Of a stretch of DNA of 64,000 nucleotides, positions 17,031-25,057 are shown one piece after another. Under the pieces are notes generated by a model. That model saw nothing but the letters and a program-made list of their open reading frames with translations. It searched no databases and had not been told where the DNA came from. The stretch is from Mycobacterium dioxanotrophicus (lineage in GTDB: Bacteria > Actinomycetota > Actinomycetes > Mycobacteriales > Mycobacteriaceae), in the NCBI RefSeq assembly GCF_002157835.1, contig NZ_CP020809.1:4340001-4404000 (forward strand), given 5' to 3'. A program made the translations under genes and the position numbers. Numbering within the stretch: the first letter of the stretch is position 1; the number at the start of each line of letters is the position of its first letter.

Positions 17031-17047
17031 CATCCCATGATTGGATG
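17031..17047 (+). promoter_or_regulatory. Palindromic operator between MFS transporter and GntR regulator
   Basis: CATCCCAT-G-ATTGGATG has 8-bp arms with one mismatch and is centred in the 47-bp divergent spacer next to a possible -10 TATGAT (17019-17024). Length and spacing suit a GntR dimer. Confidence 0.5.
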
Positions 17048-17060
17048 AAAGGATTTTCAC

Positions 17061-17726
17061 GTGCCGCTTGTCACAACCCGGCGAACCGGCCTGGTTGACC
17101 AGGTGATCGAGCAGCTGCGCGCGTCCGTCAGCTCCGGAGAATGGCCGGTCAACACGAAGATCCCCACCGAACCCGAGCTCGTGGAGGCACTGGGTGTCGG
17201 CCGCAACACCGTCCGCGAGGCGATTCGGGCCCTCGCCCACAGCGGCATCTTCGAGGTCCGCCAGGGCGACGGCACCTACGTGCGCGCCACCAGCGAGGTC
17301 TCCGGCGCACTGCGCAGGCTGTGCGGATCCGAACTGCGGGAGGTGCTGCAGGTCCGGCGCTGCCTGGAGGTCGAAGGAGCCCGGCTGGCAGCCACGGCCC
17401 GCACCGAGCAGGACGTGGCCGAGCTACGCGCCCTCCTGGGCCGCCGCGACGCCGCATCCGACGACGACTTCGCCCACGTGGACACCGAATTCCACCTCGC
17501 CGTGGTGCGCGCCTCCCACAACACCGTGCTCATCGAGCTCTACCGCGGGCTCACCGAGGCCATCCTGGCCAGTGTCGCAGCCACGAGTGGCACACCGCAT
17601 GCCCGGTCCATCCCGCACGACGGACTCGTCGAGGCCATCGCTGCCGGTGCCGTCGACCGCGCCGGCGACGAGGCGAGCGGTTTCCTCGATGAGCTCCTGG
17701 CGAGCGTGCCCGTTCAGGACTGCTGA
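17061..17726 (+). CDS. GntR-family (FadR/FCD subfamily) transcription regulator
   Basis: 221 residues from GTG 17061, with AAAGGA 7 bp upstream. The N-terminal winged HTH shows IPTEPELVEALGVGRNTVRE and then FEVRQGDGTYV, the GntR signature (residues ~35-80). The C-terminal ~130 residues are the all-helical FCD ligand domain, with DTEFHLAVVRASHN providing metal-binding residues. It probably represses the divergent MFS gene and responds to the transported compound. Confidence 0.88.
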   Translation: MPLVTTRRTGLVDQVIEQLRASVSSGEWPVNTKIPTEPELVEALGVGRNTVREAIRALAHSGIFEVRQGDGTYVRATSEVSGALRRLCGSELREVLQVRRCLEVEGARLAATARTEQDVAELRALLGRRDAASDDDFAHVDTEFHLAVVRASHNTVLIELYRGLTEAILASVAATSGTPHARSIPHDGLVEAIAAGAVDRAGDEASGFLDELLASVPVQDC

Positions 17727-17739
17727 GCGGCCGGACCGG

Positions 17740-19137
17740 TCAGAAGGGCGCGTCGTCGGCCGGCACATGGATGATCGGCAACCGCAACAGCAATCGCGCG
17801 CCGCCGATCGGACTCGCTTCCAAAGATGCTGTGCCGCCGTGCAATTCGGCTTGCTGAGCAACCAGTGCCAGTCCCAGCCCCGAGCCCGAGCGCGACGCCG
17901 TCGTCCCGCGCGCGAAGCGCCCGAACACCTCGGCCCGTTCCGCCTCGGGTACGCCGGATCCGTTGTCGTCGACCACGATCTGCACGTCGTCGGCGGAGCG
18001 CACTGCGCTGAGCCGGATTTCGGTGGCCCCGCCGTGTTTGACCGCGTTGGCGATGGCGTTGTCGATGACCAGCCGCAGGCCGGCCGGCATGCCCTGGATC
18101 AGCACGGTCGGTGACGGCATCAGGCTCGCCCGCAGCCCCGGATAGACCCGCAGGGCATCGTGCGCGGCGCGATCCAGCAGCTCGGTGACATCGACAGGCA
18201 CGAAATCCTCGACCGTGGTCAGCTCGCCTTGCGCCAGCCGCTCCAGCGCCGTGAGGGTCGCTTCGATACGGCTCTGCGTGCGCATCACATCGCCGATCAC
18301 CTCGTGGCGCTGCTCAGGGGTCATGTCCAGGGTGTAGAGGACTTCGAGGTTGGTCCGCATGGCCGTGAGCGGGGTCCGCAGTTCGTGCGACGCGACGGCG
18401 GCGAAATCGCGGGCCGATTCCAGCGCGGCCTTCGTGCGTTCCTGCTCGTTGCCGATGCGGTCGAGCATGCCCTCCACCGCCTCGGCGATCTCGACGGCCT
18501 CGCGGACGCCACGCACCTGAACCTCGTCGGGCTTCGACTGCGCGTTGATGGCCCGGGCCTGCTGCGCGAGCAGCCGGAACGGCGTGATCATCACCAGCGA
18601 GATCATCCAGCCGACCACGACCGTGCCGCCGATGACGCCGGCACAGATCAGGATCACCCGCAGATGCAGTTCGTCGATGCGGCGCTGGGTTTCGGCCAGC
18701 GGAGCGCCCAGCGCGATGGACGCCGGACCCGCGGTGAAGGTCCGGACCCGGTATTCGACCCCGTCGATCGTGGTGTTGGCGTAGCCATTCTCCAACTGCG
18801 GCAAGACGATATTGCTCGGCACCGAGACGGTGACCCCGCCGATGTGCGCGGTGCGCACCAATCCACCGCCATTGGGTGCCGACGTATCGTCACCGGCCTG
18901 CCGCGGACTGTTCAGCAGGGTGCTCAGGTCGCCCAGGCTGCTCAGCGAATCCAGCCTGCGGTCGAGCTGGCTGTACTGATCATTGGTCACGCCGAGCCAC
19001 ACCCAGGTGCCGAGGGTGAGGACGAGGATCACGACGGAAAGTGCCGCGACGATCACGATGCTGCGCAGCGACAACACCCGCATCACCGGCCGAAGGATCG
19101 GCCGGAGCAGCTGGATCACGCGGTCTTCGAAGTTCAT
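17740..19137 (-). CDS. PrrB-like sensor histidine kinase without an adjacent response regulator
   Basis: 465 residues, ATG at 19137. TM1 is ~27-50, followed by a periplasmic loop ~51-160 and TM2 ~161-184, then a HAMP linker. The H-box FAAVASHELRTPLTAMRTN has the phospho-acceptor at His251, and the ATPase domain has N (DNAIANAVKHG), DDNGSGVP and SGSGLGLAL boxes. The kinase core closely resembles mycobacterial PrrB, including its sensor-domain motif YRVRT. PrrB is normally encoded next to PrrA, but here the neighbours are a GntR gene and clpC2, so this is an orphan paralogue. It could phosphorylate PrrA from elsewhere in the genome. Confidence 0.88.
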   Translation of the reverse strand: MNFEDRVIQLLRPILRPVMRVLSLRSIVIVAALSVVILVLTLGTWVWLGVTNDQYSQLDRRLDSLSSLGDLSTLLNSPRQAGDDTSAPNGGGLVRTAHIGGVTVSVPSNIVLPQLENGYANTTIDGVEYRVRTFTAGPASIALGAPLAETQRRIDELHLRVILICAGVIGGTVVVGWMISLVMITPFRLLAQQARAINAQSKPDEVQVRGVREAVEIAEAVEGMLDRIGNEQERTKAALESARDFAAVASHELRTPLTAMRTNLEVLYTLDMTPEQRHEVIGDVMRTQSRIEATLTALERLAQGELTTVEDFVPVDVTELLDRAAHDALRVYPGLRASLMPSPTVLIQGMPAGLRLVIDNAIANAVKHGGATEIRLSAVRSADDVQIVVDDNGSGVPEAERAEVFGRFARGTTASRSGSGLGLALVAQQAELHGGTASLEASPIGGARLLLRLPIIHVPADDAPF

Positions 19138-19194
19138 CGGCGCTTATCTTGCCCGATCACAGGCTCGCTTCACCCATCCATCGAGACGGCGCGT

Positions 19195-19242
19195 GCGTCA
19201 ACCTAGAGTTGACGCACGCTGATCGTCAACCTAAAGTTGACG
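19195..19242 (+). promoter_or_regulatory. clpC2 promoter overlapped by two GTCAAC-N5-GTTGAC operators
   Basis: Operator 1 (19195-19215) has perfect 8-bp arms GCGTCAAC/GTTGACGC. Operator 2 (19224-19242) has perfect 7-bp arms CGTCAAC/GTTGACG. Their centres are 28 bp apart. The promoter is TTGACG (19209-19214), a 17-bp spacer and TAAAGT (19232-19237), with ATG 19245 eight bases on, so transcription is probably leaderless. Operator 1 covers the -35 and operator 2 the -10. The HTH of ClpC2 itself is the likely ligand. Confidence 0.7.
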
Positions 19243-19244
19243 CT

Positions 19245-19979
19245 ATGAGCGAGCCCGTCAAAATCACCAACCCCGTCCGCCTCGACGACCTCATCGACGC
19301 CATCAAGCAGGCGCATTCCGAACCCCTCGAACAGCTCACCGACGCCGTCATCGCCGCCGACGCCCTCGGTGAGATCTCCGATCACCTCATCGGCCACTTC
19401 GTCGACCAGGCCCGCCGCTCCGGAGCGTCGTGGACCGACATCGGCAAGTGCATGGGCGTCACCAAGCAGGCGGCCCAGAAACGCTTCGTCCCCAAAGTCC
19501 CTGACTTCGATCCGGCCGCACTGGACCCCAACGCCGGGTTCGGCCGGTTCACCCCGCGGGCCCGCAACGTCGTGGTCGCCTCGCAGAACACCGCCCACGG
19601 GGCGGGCAACGCCGAGATCACCGCCGACCATCTGCTGCTCGCGTTGTTCAGCGAACCCGACGGGCTGGCGGCCAAGCTGCTCACCGGTCAGGGCGTCGAC
19701 GCCGATACGGTCCGCACCGCCGTCACGCTGCCGCCACGGGTCCCCGAGGTGCCCGCCCTCATCCCGTTCAGCTCCACCGCCAAGAAAGCCCTCGAGCTGA
19801 CGTTCCGGCAGGCACTTCGCTTGGGTCACAACTACATCGGCACCGAGCACATCCTGTTGGCGTTGTTCGAGGCGGAGCCCGACGACGGCGCGCTACATCG
19901 GCTGGGCGTGGACCCACAACGGTTGGAAACCGATCTGGCCACTGCGCTGGAGCCGTTCATCAAGAAGAACAGGGAATGA
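19245..19979 (+). CDS. clpC2: ClpC2: Clp N-domain protein with an HTH
   Basis: 244 residues from ATG 19245 (upstream frame rejected because this start sits on a perfect promoter). Residues ~8-80 form an HTH with SWTDIGKCMGVTKQAAQKRF. Residues ~88-240 are a ClpC-type N-terminal double repeat (FTPRARNVVVASQNTAHG then ITADHLLLALF, and NYIGTEHILLALF). There is no ATPase domain, so it is not an unfoldase. ClpC2 (Rv2667) is known to bind compounds and phospho-arginine-like ligands that target ClpC1 and so shield it. The HTH plus operators point to autorepression relieved by ligand binding. Confidence 0.9.
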   Translation: MSEPVKITNPVRLDDLIDAIKQAHSEPLEQLTDAVIAADALGEISDHLIGHFVDQARRSGASWTDIGKCMGVTKQAAQKRFVPKVPDFDPAALDPNAGFGRFTPRARNVVVASQNTAHGAGNAEITADHLLLALFSEPDGLAAKLLTGQGVDADTVRTAVTLPPRVPEVPALIPFSSTAKKALELTFRQALRLGHNYIGTEHILLALFEAEPDDGALHRLGVDPQRLETDLATALEPFIKKNRE

Positions 19980-20007
19980 ATGGGGCCGCCCAGCCGTAGC
20001 ACTGGGC

Positions 20008-20433
20008 GTGAAGCTCAACGATGCCGCACGTACACTCATCGGATCCGGCGCCGATGCCACCCTCGTCACGCTGAACGCGGACGGCAGCCCGCAGGTCACC
20101 CTGGTGTGGGTCGCGTTGCAGTCGACGCCCGAAGGCGACGAGCTGGTGACCGCGCACCTCGCCGAGCACAAGAAGGTGCGCAACGTCCGACGCGATCCGC
20201 GGGTCGCGGTGACGATCGTCGACCCCGGACACGTCGGCCAGGTCATGCGCCCGTACCTCGCGATCACCGGCACGGCCCGCATCGTCGAGGGCGGCGCGCC
20301 CGAACTTCTCGCAGTACTGGCGCAGACCCTGGCCTCCCCGGATGCCGCGTTCCCACCGCCGGACGCCCCGGCCGGGTGGCTGACGCGGATCCGCATCGAC
20401 AAGGTCGGCGGCATCGGTCCCTGGGCATCCTGA
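20008..20433 (+). CDS. PPOX-class (F420/FMN-dependent) oxidoreductase
   Basis: 141 residues, GTG 20008. A split beta-barrel of the pyridoxamine 5'-phosphate oxidase fold is recognisable by LVTLNADGSPQVTLVW and later HKKVRNVRRDPRVAVTI, a pattern seen in mycobacterial F420-dependent FDOR-B proteins. It probably reduces an unknown small molecule with F420H2. The cofactor preference cannot be proved from sequence. It is not present at this place in M. tuberculosis as I recall it. Confidence 0.8.
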   Translation: MKLNDAARTLIGSGADATLVTLNADGSPQVTLVWVALQSTPEGDELVTAHLAEHKKVRNVRRDPRVAVTIVDPGHVGQVMRPYLAITGTARIVEGGAPELLAVLAQTLASPDAAFPPPDAPAGWLTRIRIDKVGGIGPWAS

Positions 20434-20471
20434 CCGCCAACCTGCTGTAACACGTTCCAGTCTGTGCGATC

Positions 20472-21008
20472 ATGCCTGGCATGTCTCGCTGGCTTGCGTA
20501 CCTGTTCTCGGTCGTGACGACTGTCGCCGCTCTCGCCGTCGCACCGGCCGCTGCCGCCGAGGACACGCCGATCGGCCAGATCGGGCAGACACTGCGCGTG
20601 AACTTCAACGGCATCGTCGCCGACGTCACCGTGCACGACGTCCTCGCCACCGATGTCCCACCCGGCTGGGGCTGGAACGGCTCGCCGCGCTGGCGCGCAC
20701 AGGGCAGCCCGTGGCGGGCACCGGTGACCATCACCACCATCCAGGCACCCAACCCGTACGCGATGGCGCTGGCGTTCACCTTTGACGGCGTCACGCCGTA
20801 TGCGGACGCCTACGCGTCCAAGCACACCGACGCACCCGACGCCCTGGAAAGCGTGCTGCGCAACGCTCCGCCCGGAGCCACCGTCAACGGCGACGTGTAC
20901 TGGGACGTCTACCGCGCGTTGGTCACCAACGTAGTGCTGATCAACCCGCAGACCGGCAAGCACCTCGCGCAGTGGAACCTCTGGCAGCCAGGCGCGCCGC
21001 TACCGTGA
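20472..21008 (+). CDS. Secreted protein of the Rv2668 type
   Basis: 178 residues from ATG 20472 (ATG 20481 also possible). It has a Sec signal peptide: a short basic start, hydrophobic VVTTVAALAVAPAAAA and cleavage probably after AAA before EDTPIG. The mature part is beta-rich with aromatic residues (GWGWNGSPRW). It corresponds in position to the exported Ala/Val-rich Rv2668 and is related in style to small secreted beta-sandwich proteins such as MPT63. Function is unknown. It lies 4 bp before the acetyltransferase gene. Confidence 0.75.
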   Translation: MPGMSRWLAYLFSVVTTVAALAVAPAAAAEDTPIGQIGQTLRVNFNGIVADVTVHDVLATDVPPGWGWNGSPRWRAQGSPWRAPVTITTIQAPNPYAMALAFTFDGVTPYADAYASKHTDAPDALESVLRNAPPGATVNGDVYWDVYRALVTNVVLINPQTGKHLAQWNLWQPGAPLP

Positions 21009-21012
21009 CGGA

Positions 21013-21579
21013 ATGAGCACCGACGCTGTCGTCGTCGATCAGGCCCGCCGCGCCGATCTGCCCGAGCTGGCTGCGGTCGCGGCCGCGACGTTCCCACTGG
21101 CCTGTCCCCCGTCGTCGACACCGGAGAACATCGCCGCGTTCATCGCCGAGAATCTCTCCGAAGAGCGGTTCGGCGGTTATCTCGGCGATCCGGAGCGGGT
21201 GCTGCTGGTCGCCAGGGATGGTGCCGCGCACGCGAGGAGCGGAAACACGGGGGCGATCACCGGATACGCCATGATGATTCGCGGTGTTCCCGACGACGAC
21301 GATGTACAGCGCGCGGTCAACCTGCGCCCGGCCATCGAGCTCTCCAAGATCTATGTGCTGCCCGACCAGCATGGTGCAGGTGCCGCGACGGCGTTGATGA
21401 CCGAGGCGCTGCAGCGCGCCGCCACGCTCGGCTTCAGCTCGGTGTGGCTGGGCGTCAATCAGAAAAACGAACGCGCCCAACGCTTTTACCGCAAGCACGG
21501 CTTCACGGTCAACGGCACCAAGACATTTCGGCTCGGCGCGGGCATCGAGAACGACTACGTGATGGTCCGGCCGGTCTGA
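21013..21579 (+). CDS. GNAT family N-acetyltransferase (Rv2669 type)
   Basis: 188 residues, ATG 21013. A TACCGT -10 lies 7 bp upstream, so a separate leaderless transcript is possible. The GNAT acetyl-CoA loop is in LPDQHGAGAATALMTEAL (motif A, Q-x-x-G-x-G/A), and motif B follows at LGFSSVWLGVNQKNERAQRFYRKHGF, the usual end of the fold. Acceptor substrate is unknown. Its 3' end overlaps the convergent zapE gene by 25 bp. Confidence 0.88.
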   Translation: MSTDAVVVDQARRADLPELAAVAAATFPLACPPSSTPENIAAFIAENLSEERFGGYLGDPERVLLVARDGAAHARSGNTGAITGYAMMIRGVPDDDDVQRAVNLRPAIELSKIYVLPDQHGAGAATALMTEALQRAATLGFSSVWLGVNQKNERAQRFYRKHGFTVNGTKTFRLGAGIENDYVMVRPV

Positions 21580-22616
21580 TCGGCCTGCTGGGCCGCGGCG
21601 GTCAGGGCGAGCAGCCGCGACGTGGCCCGCAGATACTTCTTGCGGAATCCGCCCGCGAGCATCTCAGCGCTGAAGATCGTGTCCAGCTTGGTTCCCGAGG
21701 CCAGCACCGGGATGCCCGCGTCGTAGAGCCGGTCGGTCAGCGCCACCAGACGCAGCGCAACACTTTGATCGTCGATCGGGTGCACGCCGGTGATGAACAC
21801 CTCGGACACCCCTTCGATGAGCGCCTGATAGCGCGACGGATGCATGGTCGCCAGGTGCGCGCACAAGGCGTCGAAACCGTCGAGCGTGGCGCCGGGCTTG
21901 GCCTCCGCCCGGTCCGCCACCTGGATGTCGGTGAGCGGCTCCGGGGCCGGCGGCAGATCGCGGTGCCGGTAGTCGGGACCCTCGATACGCACCGTCGTGA
22001 AGATCTGCGCCAACGTGTTGATCTCCCGCAGGAAGTCCTGCGCGGCGAACCGGCCCTCGCCGAGCTGCTCGGGCAGCGTGTTGGAGGTGGCCGCGATCGA
22101 CACGCCCCGCTCGACCAGCGCCGACAGCAGCCGCGGGATCAGCGTGGTGTTGCCCGGATCGTCGAGCTCGAACTCGTCGATGCAGACCACCACGTATTCG
22201 GCCAGCAGGTCGATGCACTCGTTATAGCCGAACACCCCGGCCAGCTGGGTGAGTTCACCGAACGTCGCGAACGCGGTGGGCGCCTCGCCCAACGCCGACA
22301 GCGTGTAATACGTCGACGCCAGCAGGTGGGTCTTGCCGACACCGAACCCGCCGTCGAGGTAGAGGCCCACGCCGGGCAGCACCTCGCGCTTGCCGAACAG
22401 CTTCTTCTTCCCAGCCCGCCGCACCGCGGCCTGCTCGCAGAATTGCCGGCACGACTGCACCGCCGCGGCCTGCGACGGCTCTGCCGGGTCGGGCCGGTAC
22501 GTGTCGAAGCTGACGTCGGAGAACGTCGGCGGTGGGATCAACTGCGCCACCAACCGCTCGGGCGTGACGGTGGGGTGCCGATCGGCGAGATGAGCGACGT
22601 CGCTGGACCCGTGCAT
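21555..22616 (-). CDS. zapE: ZapE/AFG1-family P-loop ATPase (Rv2670c type)
   Basis: 353 residues, ATG at 22616. Walker A is GGFGVGKTHL at ~89-98 and Walker B is VVCIDEFELDD near 150, followed by a sensor segment with ATSNTLP. This is the AFG1/LACE1 group of AAA-like ATPases. In E. coli ZapE acts at the division ring, and mitochondrial Afg1 helps turn over respiratory proteins. The mycobacterial role has not been settled. The gene is divergent from the RibD-like gene. Confidence 0.9.
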   Translation of the reverse strand: MHGSSDVAHLADRHPTVTPERLVAQLIPPPTFSDVSFDTYRPDPAEPSQAAAVQSCRQFCEQAAVRRAGKKKLFGKREVLPGVGLYLDGGFGVGKTHLLASTYYTLSALGEAPTAFATFGELTQLAGVFGYNECIDLLAEYVVVCIDEFELDDPGNTTLIPRLLSALVERGVSIAATSNTLPEQLGEGRFAAQDFLREINTLAQIFTTVRIEGPDYRHRDLPPAPEPLTDIQVADRAEAKPGATLDGFDALCAHLATMHPSRYQALIEGVSEVFITGVHPIDDQSVALRLVALTDRLYDAGIPVLASGTKLDTIFSAEMLAGGFRKKYLRATSRLLALTAAAQQADQTGRTIT

Positions 22617-22650
22617 GCAGGCAGCGTAACGACGTGCTCAAATTCTGCTT

Positions 22651-23424
22651 ATGTCCGATGACATCGCTGGGACACAGCTCACAGTGCTCGGCCCGCTCGA
22701 TACCGTCGACGACCCCCGGGTCCGCGAGCTCTATGCCTACCCCGATGATCTGCAGCGTTGCTGGGTGCGCGGCAACATGATCGCCAGCCTGGACGGGGGC
22801 GCGACGTCGGACGGAAAGTCGGGCGGACTGGGCGGGACGGGTGACCGCGCTCTGTTCCACATCATGCGTGAAGCAGCCGACGTGATCCTGATGGGCGCGG
22901 CCACGGTCCGCATCGAGAACTACTCGGGTGTCCAACTGTCTGCCGTACAACGTGAGGCCCGGCAGGAGCGCGGCCAGGCGGAGGTACCGCCGATCGCGGT
23001 CATCACGGCATCGGCCAATTTGGATCACGACTCGTTGTTCTTCACCCGCACCGACGTGGCTCCGCTGATCCTCACGTGCACCAACACCGTCCACGACGCA
23101 CAGCACCGGTTTGGGGCGGTGGCAGAGGTGATCGACGCCTCGGGAACCGACCCCGGGCGGGTCGATGCCGTCGTGGCGCTGCGGATCCTCGCCGAACGCA
23201 AACTGTTCCGGGTCCTGACCGAGGGCGGGCCGCAGCTCTTGAGCACGTTGATCGAGAACCATCTGCTCGACGAGCTGTGTCTGACGGTGGCGCCACTGCT
23301 CATCGGCGGAGTCGCGCGCCGCATCGCCACCGGCCCCGGTCAGGTCCATGCCCAGATGCGTCCGGCACACCTGCTCACCGACCACGACGGTTTCCTGTAC
23401 ACGCGTTACGTCCGCGGTCTGTGA
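22651..23424 (+). CDS. ribD: RibD C-terminal-domain reductase (Rv2671 type)
   Basis: 257 residues, ATG 22651. The RibD-C/DHFR fold is seen in NMIASLDGGATSDGKSGGLG, the DVILMGAATVRIENY segment, and VLTEGGPQLLSTLIENHLLDELCL near the C-terminus. There is no N-terminal deaminase domain, so it is not a bifunctional RibD. The M. tuberculosis homologue Rv2671 has dihydrofolate reductase activity and can stand in for DfrA, affecting para-aminosalicylic acid resistance. That function can be transferred here by synteny, with moderate confidence. Confidence 0.88.
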   Translation: MSDDIAGTQLTVLGPLDTVDDPRVRELYAYPDDLQRCWVRGNMIASLDGGATSDGKSGGLGGTGDRALFHIMREAADVILMGAATVRIENYSGVQLSAVQREARQERGQAEVPPIAVITASANLDHDSLFFTRTDVAPLILTCTNTVHDAQHRFGAVAEVIDASGTDPGRVDAVVALRILAERKLFRVLTEGGPQLLSTLIENHLLDELCLTVAPLLIGGVARRIATGPGQVHAQMRPAHLLTDHDGFLYTRYVRGL

Positions 23425-23449
23425 CGGGCCTATCGCTACTGTGGTGGCC

Positions 23450-25021
23450 ATGCGTCATCAGCTGGTGAGGGCCCTGAGTGTGTCGACCGTGGCCGTGTCG
23501 GCACTGCTCGCCGGGTGCGCCCCGATCCTTGCCGCGGATCCGAAGTACGCCACCGGCACCGGCGCCCACCCGCAGGGACAGCCCGAGACCAGCGCACCCG
23601 CGCCTGCCGGGCCGCCGCCCATGGAAGCTCCGAAGAACGATCCGCTGCAGTGGCGTGACTGCACGGCACGGCTGTTCAGCAACGCCGCAATCCAGCCGCT
23701 CCCCGGGATCAAGCTGGAGTGCGCGACCTACGACGCCGACCTCGATCCGATCGAGGGCGCCAGCGGATCGCTGAACATCGGTGTGGTGCGGGCCAGCTCG
23801 CCGCAGACACCGCCCGGCGCGGCTCCCCTGGTGATGACCACGGGCTCCGACCTCCCGTCCTCGGTCCAGTTGCCGGTGTGGTTGTCGCGCTCGGGAGCCG
23901 ACGCGTTGGCCGCCCATCCGATCGTCGCGGTCGACCGGCGCGGGATGGGCATGTCCGAGGCCGTGGACTGCCGCGACGTCTACGACCGTCAAGAAATGCA
24001 GGACCAGGCCCAGTTCCAGTCCGGCAACGACCCAGTCGCCAACCTGGGCGCGGTGACCCAGACCGCCACCACCAACTGCACCGACACCATCGCCCCTGGC
24101 GACTCGGCGTACAACAACGCCCACGCCGCCGAAGACCTCGAACGCCTCCGTAGCACCTGGGACGTCCCCACCCTGGCTCTGCTCGGCATCGGCAACGGCG
24201 CGCAGGTCGCGCTCGCCTACGCCGGCTCGCACCCGAACAAGGTGTCTCGGCTGATCCTCGATTCGCCGCTGCCGTTGGCGGTCGGCGCCGAGGCCGCCGC
24301 CGAGCAGCGGGTCAAGGGCCAGCAGGCGGCGCTCGACGCGTTCGCCGCGCAGTGCGTCGCCACCAACTGCCCGCTGGGACCGGATCCGAAGGGGGCTGTC
24401 GACGCGTTGCTGGCCGACGCCCGCGCGGGCCGCGGGCCCGGCGGCGCCTCGGTGGCCGCCGTGGCCGACGCCATCAGCACCGCCCTGGGGTTCCCACGCG
24501 GTGACCGTGTCAGCTCCACCAATGATCTGGCAGCAGCGCTGGCCGCCGCCCGTTCCGGCGACCCGAACCTGCTGAACAACCTGATCACCCAAGCCCAGTC
24601 ACTTCGGCAGAGCGACGGACAGTTCATCAACAGCTGCGGCGACGCCCTCAACCGGCCGACACCCGACCGGGTGCGCGAACTCGTCGTGCAGTGGGGCAAG
24701 TTGTACCCACAGTTCGGCGCGGTCGGCGCGCTTGATTTGGTGAAATGCCTGAACTGGCCCAGTAGTTCGGCACCCGCGGATCCCAAGGATCTGAAGATCC
24801 CGGTGCTGATCCTCGGGGTGCAGAACGATCCCATCGTCGGCAACGAGGGCGTCTCGGCCGTCGCCGCCAGCATCATCAACGCCGGCGCCACCAACCGTCG
24901 GGTCATGTGGCAGGGCATCGGTCACGGCGCGAGCATCTACACAGCCTGTGCGCTGCAACCGATCACGCTGTATCTCGACACCGGCAAGGTGCCGGAGACC
25001 GACACGTTCTGTCCTGCCTGA
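23450..25021 (+). CDS. Lipoprotein alpha/beta hydrolase (Rv2672 type, tripeptidyl-peptidase-like)
   Basis: 523 residues from ATG 23450. TACTGT (23437-23442) 8 bp upstream suggests a leaderless mRNA, and the longer frame to 23348 lies inside ribD. The N-terminus is a lipoprotein signal with lipobox LLAGC, so the mature protein is anchored by its Cys. The alpha/beta-hydrolase domain shows HPIVAVDRRGMGMSE and the nucleophile region GIGNGAQVALAYA, where Asn occupies the usual Ser position (GxSxG is read as GIGNGAQ). The C-terminal TAP-like domain ends in GHGASIYTACA. It is homologous to the secreted SlpD/Tap-type proteases, but the missing Ser makes activity uncertain. Confidence 0.8.
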   Translation: MRHQLVRALSVSTVAVSALLAGCAPILAADPKYATGTGAHPQGQPETSAPAPAGPPPMEAPKNDPLQWRDCTARLFSNAAIQPLPGIKLECATYDADLDPIEGASGSLNIGVVRASSPQTPPGAAPLVMTTGSDLPSSVQLPVWLSRSGADALAAHPIVAVDRRGMGMSEAVDCRDVYDRQEMQDQAQFQSGNDPVANLGAVTQTATTNCTDTIAPGDSAYNNAHAAEDLERLRSTWDVPTLALLGIGNGAQVALAYAGSHPNKVSRLILDSPLPLAVGAEAAAEQRVKGQQAALDAFAAQCVATNCPLGPDPKGAVDALLADARAGRGPGGASVAAVADAISTALGFPRGDRVSSTNDLAAALAAARSGDPNLLNNLITQAQSLRQSDGQFINSCGDALNRPTPDRVRELVVQWGKLYPQFGAVGALDLVKCLNWPSSSAPADPKDLKIPVLILGVQNDPIVGNEGVSAVAASIINAGATNRRVMWQGIGHGASIYTACALQPITLYLDTGKVPETDTFCPA

Positions 25022-25057
25022 CAGCTCGGCGTCCGGCCGCCGGTGTACGGTTCGCTG

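Noticed and set aside
15709..17040. 443-codon plus-strand frame
   Set aside because: Antisense shadow of the MFS transporter gene; His/Gln/Arg-rich composition, no RBS and no family likeness.
19041..19244. Longer start for clpC2
   Set aside because: The region is the 5' end of the opposite kinase gene plus the clpC2 promoter and operators.
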